In this document: one piece after another, positions 39,147 to 40,077 of the stretch
Layout: each line of letters opens with the position of its first letter
Numbering within the stretch: position 1 is the stretch's first letter
Assembly: GCF_004211145.1 (NCBI RefSeq)
Contig: NZ_SEBS01000032.1
Coordinates: 1-40,077 of the forward strand
Length of the DNA stretch: 40,077 bases
Direction of reading: 5' to 3'
Source: Flavobacterium sp.
Lineage (GTDB): Bacteria > Bacteroidota > Bacteroidia > Flavobacteriales > Flavobacteriaceae
Translations under genes and position numbers: made by a program
Notes under the pieces: model-generated
Seen by the model: the letters and a program-made list of their open reading frames with translations, nothing else
The model's database searches: none
What the model was told of the DNA's origin: nothing

Positions 39147-40046
39147 TTAAACGCTCACTTTGCTTTCAGAGTTCACATTTTTGGTAAACGCATCGATGCG
39201 TGACGCGAGATCGGGCGTAGCTGAAACCAACGGCAATCTCACCACGCTTTCGCAAAGGCCGAGCGATTTGAAAACTTCCTTGATTCCCGCGGGATTTCCC
39301 TGTTCGAAAATCAAATCGATCCCATCGGTAAGCTGGTAATGCAATTCGAAAGCCTGCTCTACTTTTCGTTCCAGCCCAAGGCGGACCATATCGGACGTCT
39401 GTCTTGGAAAACCTTCGGCAATCACTGAAATAACGCCGCTTCCACCAGCCAGAATCATCGGAAGCGTAACCATGTCGTCGCCTGAAATAACAAGGAAATC
39501 TTTTGGTTTGTTTTGGATCAGACGCATTGCCTGGACGATATCGCCCGCAGCTTCCTTGATCGCGACGACGTTCTTGAAATCATTGGCCAATCGGATCACG
39601 GTTGACGGCAACATATTGCTCGACGTGCGCGCCGGAACGTTGTACAGGATTATCGGCAGCGGAGACGCTTCGGCAACCGCCTTGAAATGCTGGTAAATCC
39701 CTTCCTGAGTCGGTTTGTTGTAATACGGAGAAACTGAAAGGACCGCAGTAAAATCGCTCAAGTCGCGGGTCTTGAGTTCTTTCACGACATCGGCCGTGTT
39801 GTTTCCGCCGACGCCGAGAACGAGCGGCAAACGACCCGCATTCGCATCGATTATCGTCTTGATCACGAGTTCTTTTTCATCGGAGTCCAACGTAGCGCTT
39901 TCGGCAGTGGTTCCCAAAACGACGAGGTAATCGATGCCGTTGTCGACCTGGAAATCGACGATGCGTTTCAGGGCGTCGACATCAATCGAAAAATCTTTCT
40001 TGAAAGGCGTTACGAGCGCAACCCCGGTTCCTGTAAGTGACTGCAT
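39147..40046 (-). CDS. dapA: 4-hydroxy-tetrahydrodipicolinate synthase
   Basis: 299 residues. DapA condenses pyruvate and aspartate semialdehyde in lysine and diaminopimelate synthesis. The TIM-barrel landmarks are [10 protein letters not shown] (6-15), GTTAES (45-50, the catalytic Thr pair), [10 protein letters not shown] with Tyr135, and VAIKEAAGD with the Schiff-base Lys164. Full length. The start is ATG at 40046. The upstream 31 nt before the window end show no clear promoter element, so its promoter probably lies outside. It reads towards bamD, with 106 nt between them. Confidence 0.97.
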   Translation of the reverse strand: MQSLTGTGVALVTPFKKDFSIDVDALKRIVDFQVDNGIDYLVVLGTTAESATLDSDEKELVIKTIIDANAGRLPLVLGVGGNNTADVVKELKTRDLSDFTAVLSVSPYYNKPTQEGIYQHFKAVAEASPLPIILYNVPARTSSNMLPSTVIRLANDFKNVVAIKEAAGDIVQAMRLIQNKPKDFLVISGDDMVTLPMILAGGSGVISVIAEGFPRQTSDMVRLGLERKVEQAFELHYQLTDGIDLIFEQGNPAGIKEVFKSLGLCESVVRLPLVSATPDLASRIDAFTKNVNSESKVSV

Positions 40047-40077
40047 GCTATAGTTTGTTAAGTATTTTGAGGTATTT

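Overview
The window reads as chromosome of a Flavobacterium-like member of the Bacteroidota (family Flavobacteriaceae). The evidence is consistent across the window. There are T9SS type A cargo proteins (11988-13262, 30292-32691). Promoters of the TTG-N17-20-TAnnTTTG type are found, ribosome binding sites are mostly unrecognisable, and an omega-like RNA polymerase subunit of the Bacteroidota type sits in a coaBC/bamD/recN block. SPII lipoproteins and small beta-barrels abound. The codon style is richer in G and C than in most Flavobacterium (judged by eye, not counted). I found no tRNA, rRNA, CRISPR array, phage, transposase or integrase.

Layout. 1-1635 is the 3' part of clpB, followed by a 618-nt repeat-bearing spacer. 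2254-6204 holds small metabolic and envelope genes: a PfpI-type enzyme, a TonB-C domain protein, a small unknown protein, an aldose-1-epimerase-like protein, an alpha/beta-hydrolase lipoprotein and a GNAT acetyltransferase. 6205-6941 is a non-coding array of degenerate ~100-bp tandem units. 6942-10827 (minus) encodes two exported peptidases (M1 and S8). 10955-11792 (plus) holds smpB and an XRE regulator. 11988-13903 (minus) is pcm overlapping a secreted cyanophycinase-like S51 protein.

14259-26036 (plus) is a long co-directional run: Gfo/Idh oxidoreductase, a small membrane protein, 3-hydroxyacyl-CoA dehydrogenase, a DUF1015 protein, a secreted protein, a YggS-type PLP protein, an exonuclease/GIY-YIG fusion, a potassium-channel-like ion transporter, miaA, a duplicated lipoprotein + outer-membrane-barrel pair, an acyl-ACP thioesterase and a small lipoprotein. 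Several neighbours overlap by ATGA, which implies translational coupling.

26254-40046 (minus) is mostly housekeeping: an OmpR-type response regulator with its histidine kinase, coaE with a GT2 glycosyltransferase, a 799-residue T9SS adhesin-like protein, fabV, recN, a DUF4835 protein, coaBC, rpoZ, bamD and dapA.

The best candidate for an undescribed system is 22399-24904. Here a lipoprotein gene and a small outer-membrane beta-barrel gene are present as two diverged tandem copies, followed without a gap by a thioesterase and another lipoprotein. A second theme is non-coding. Many spacers carry low-complexity, word-iterating DNA, often arranged as inverted arms around a core (near 1687, 6252, 11820, 16609 and 19079), plus two hairpin elements of one family (14081, 26077). 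A heptamer tandem repeat also lies inside the DUF1015 coding sequence.
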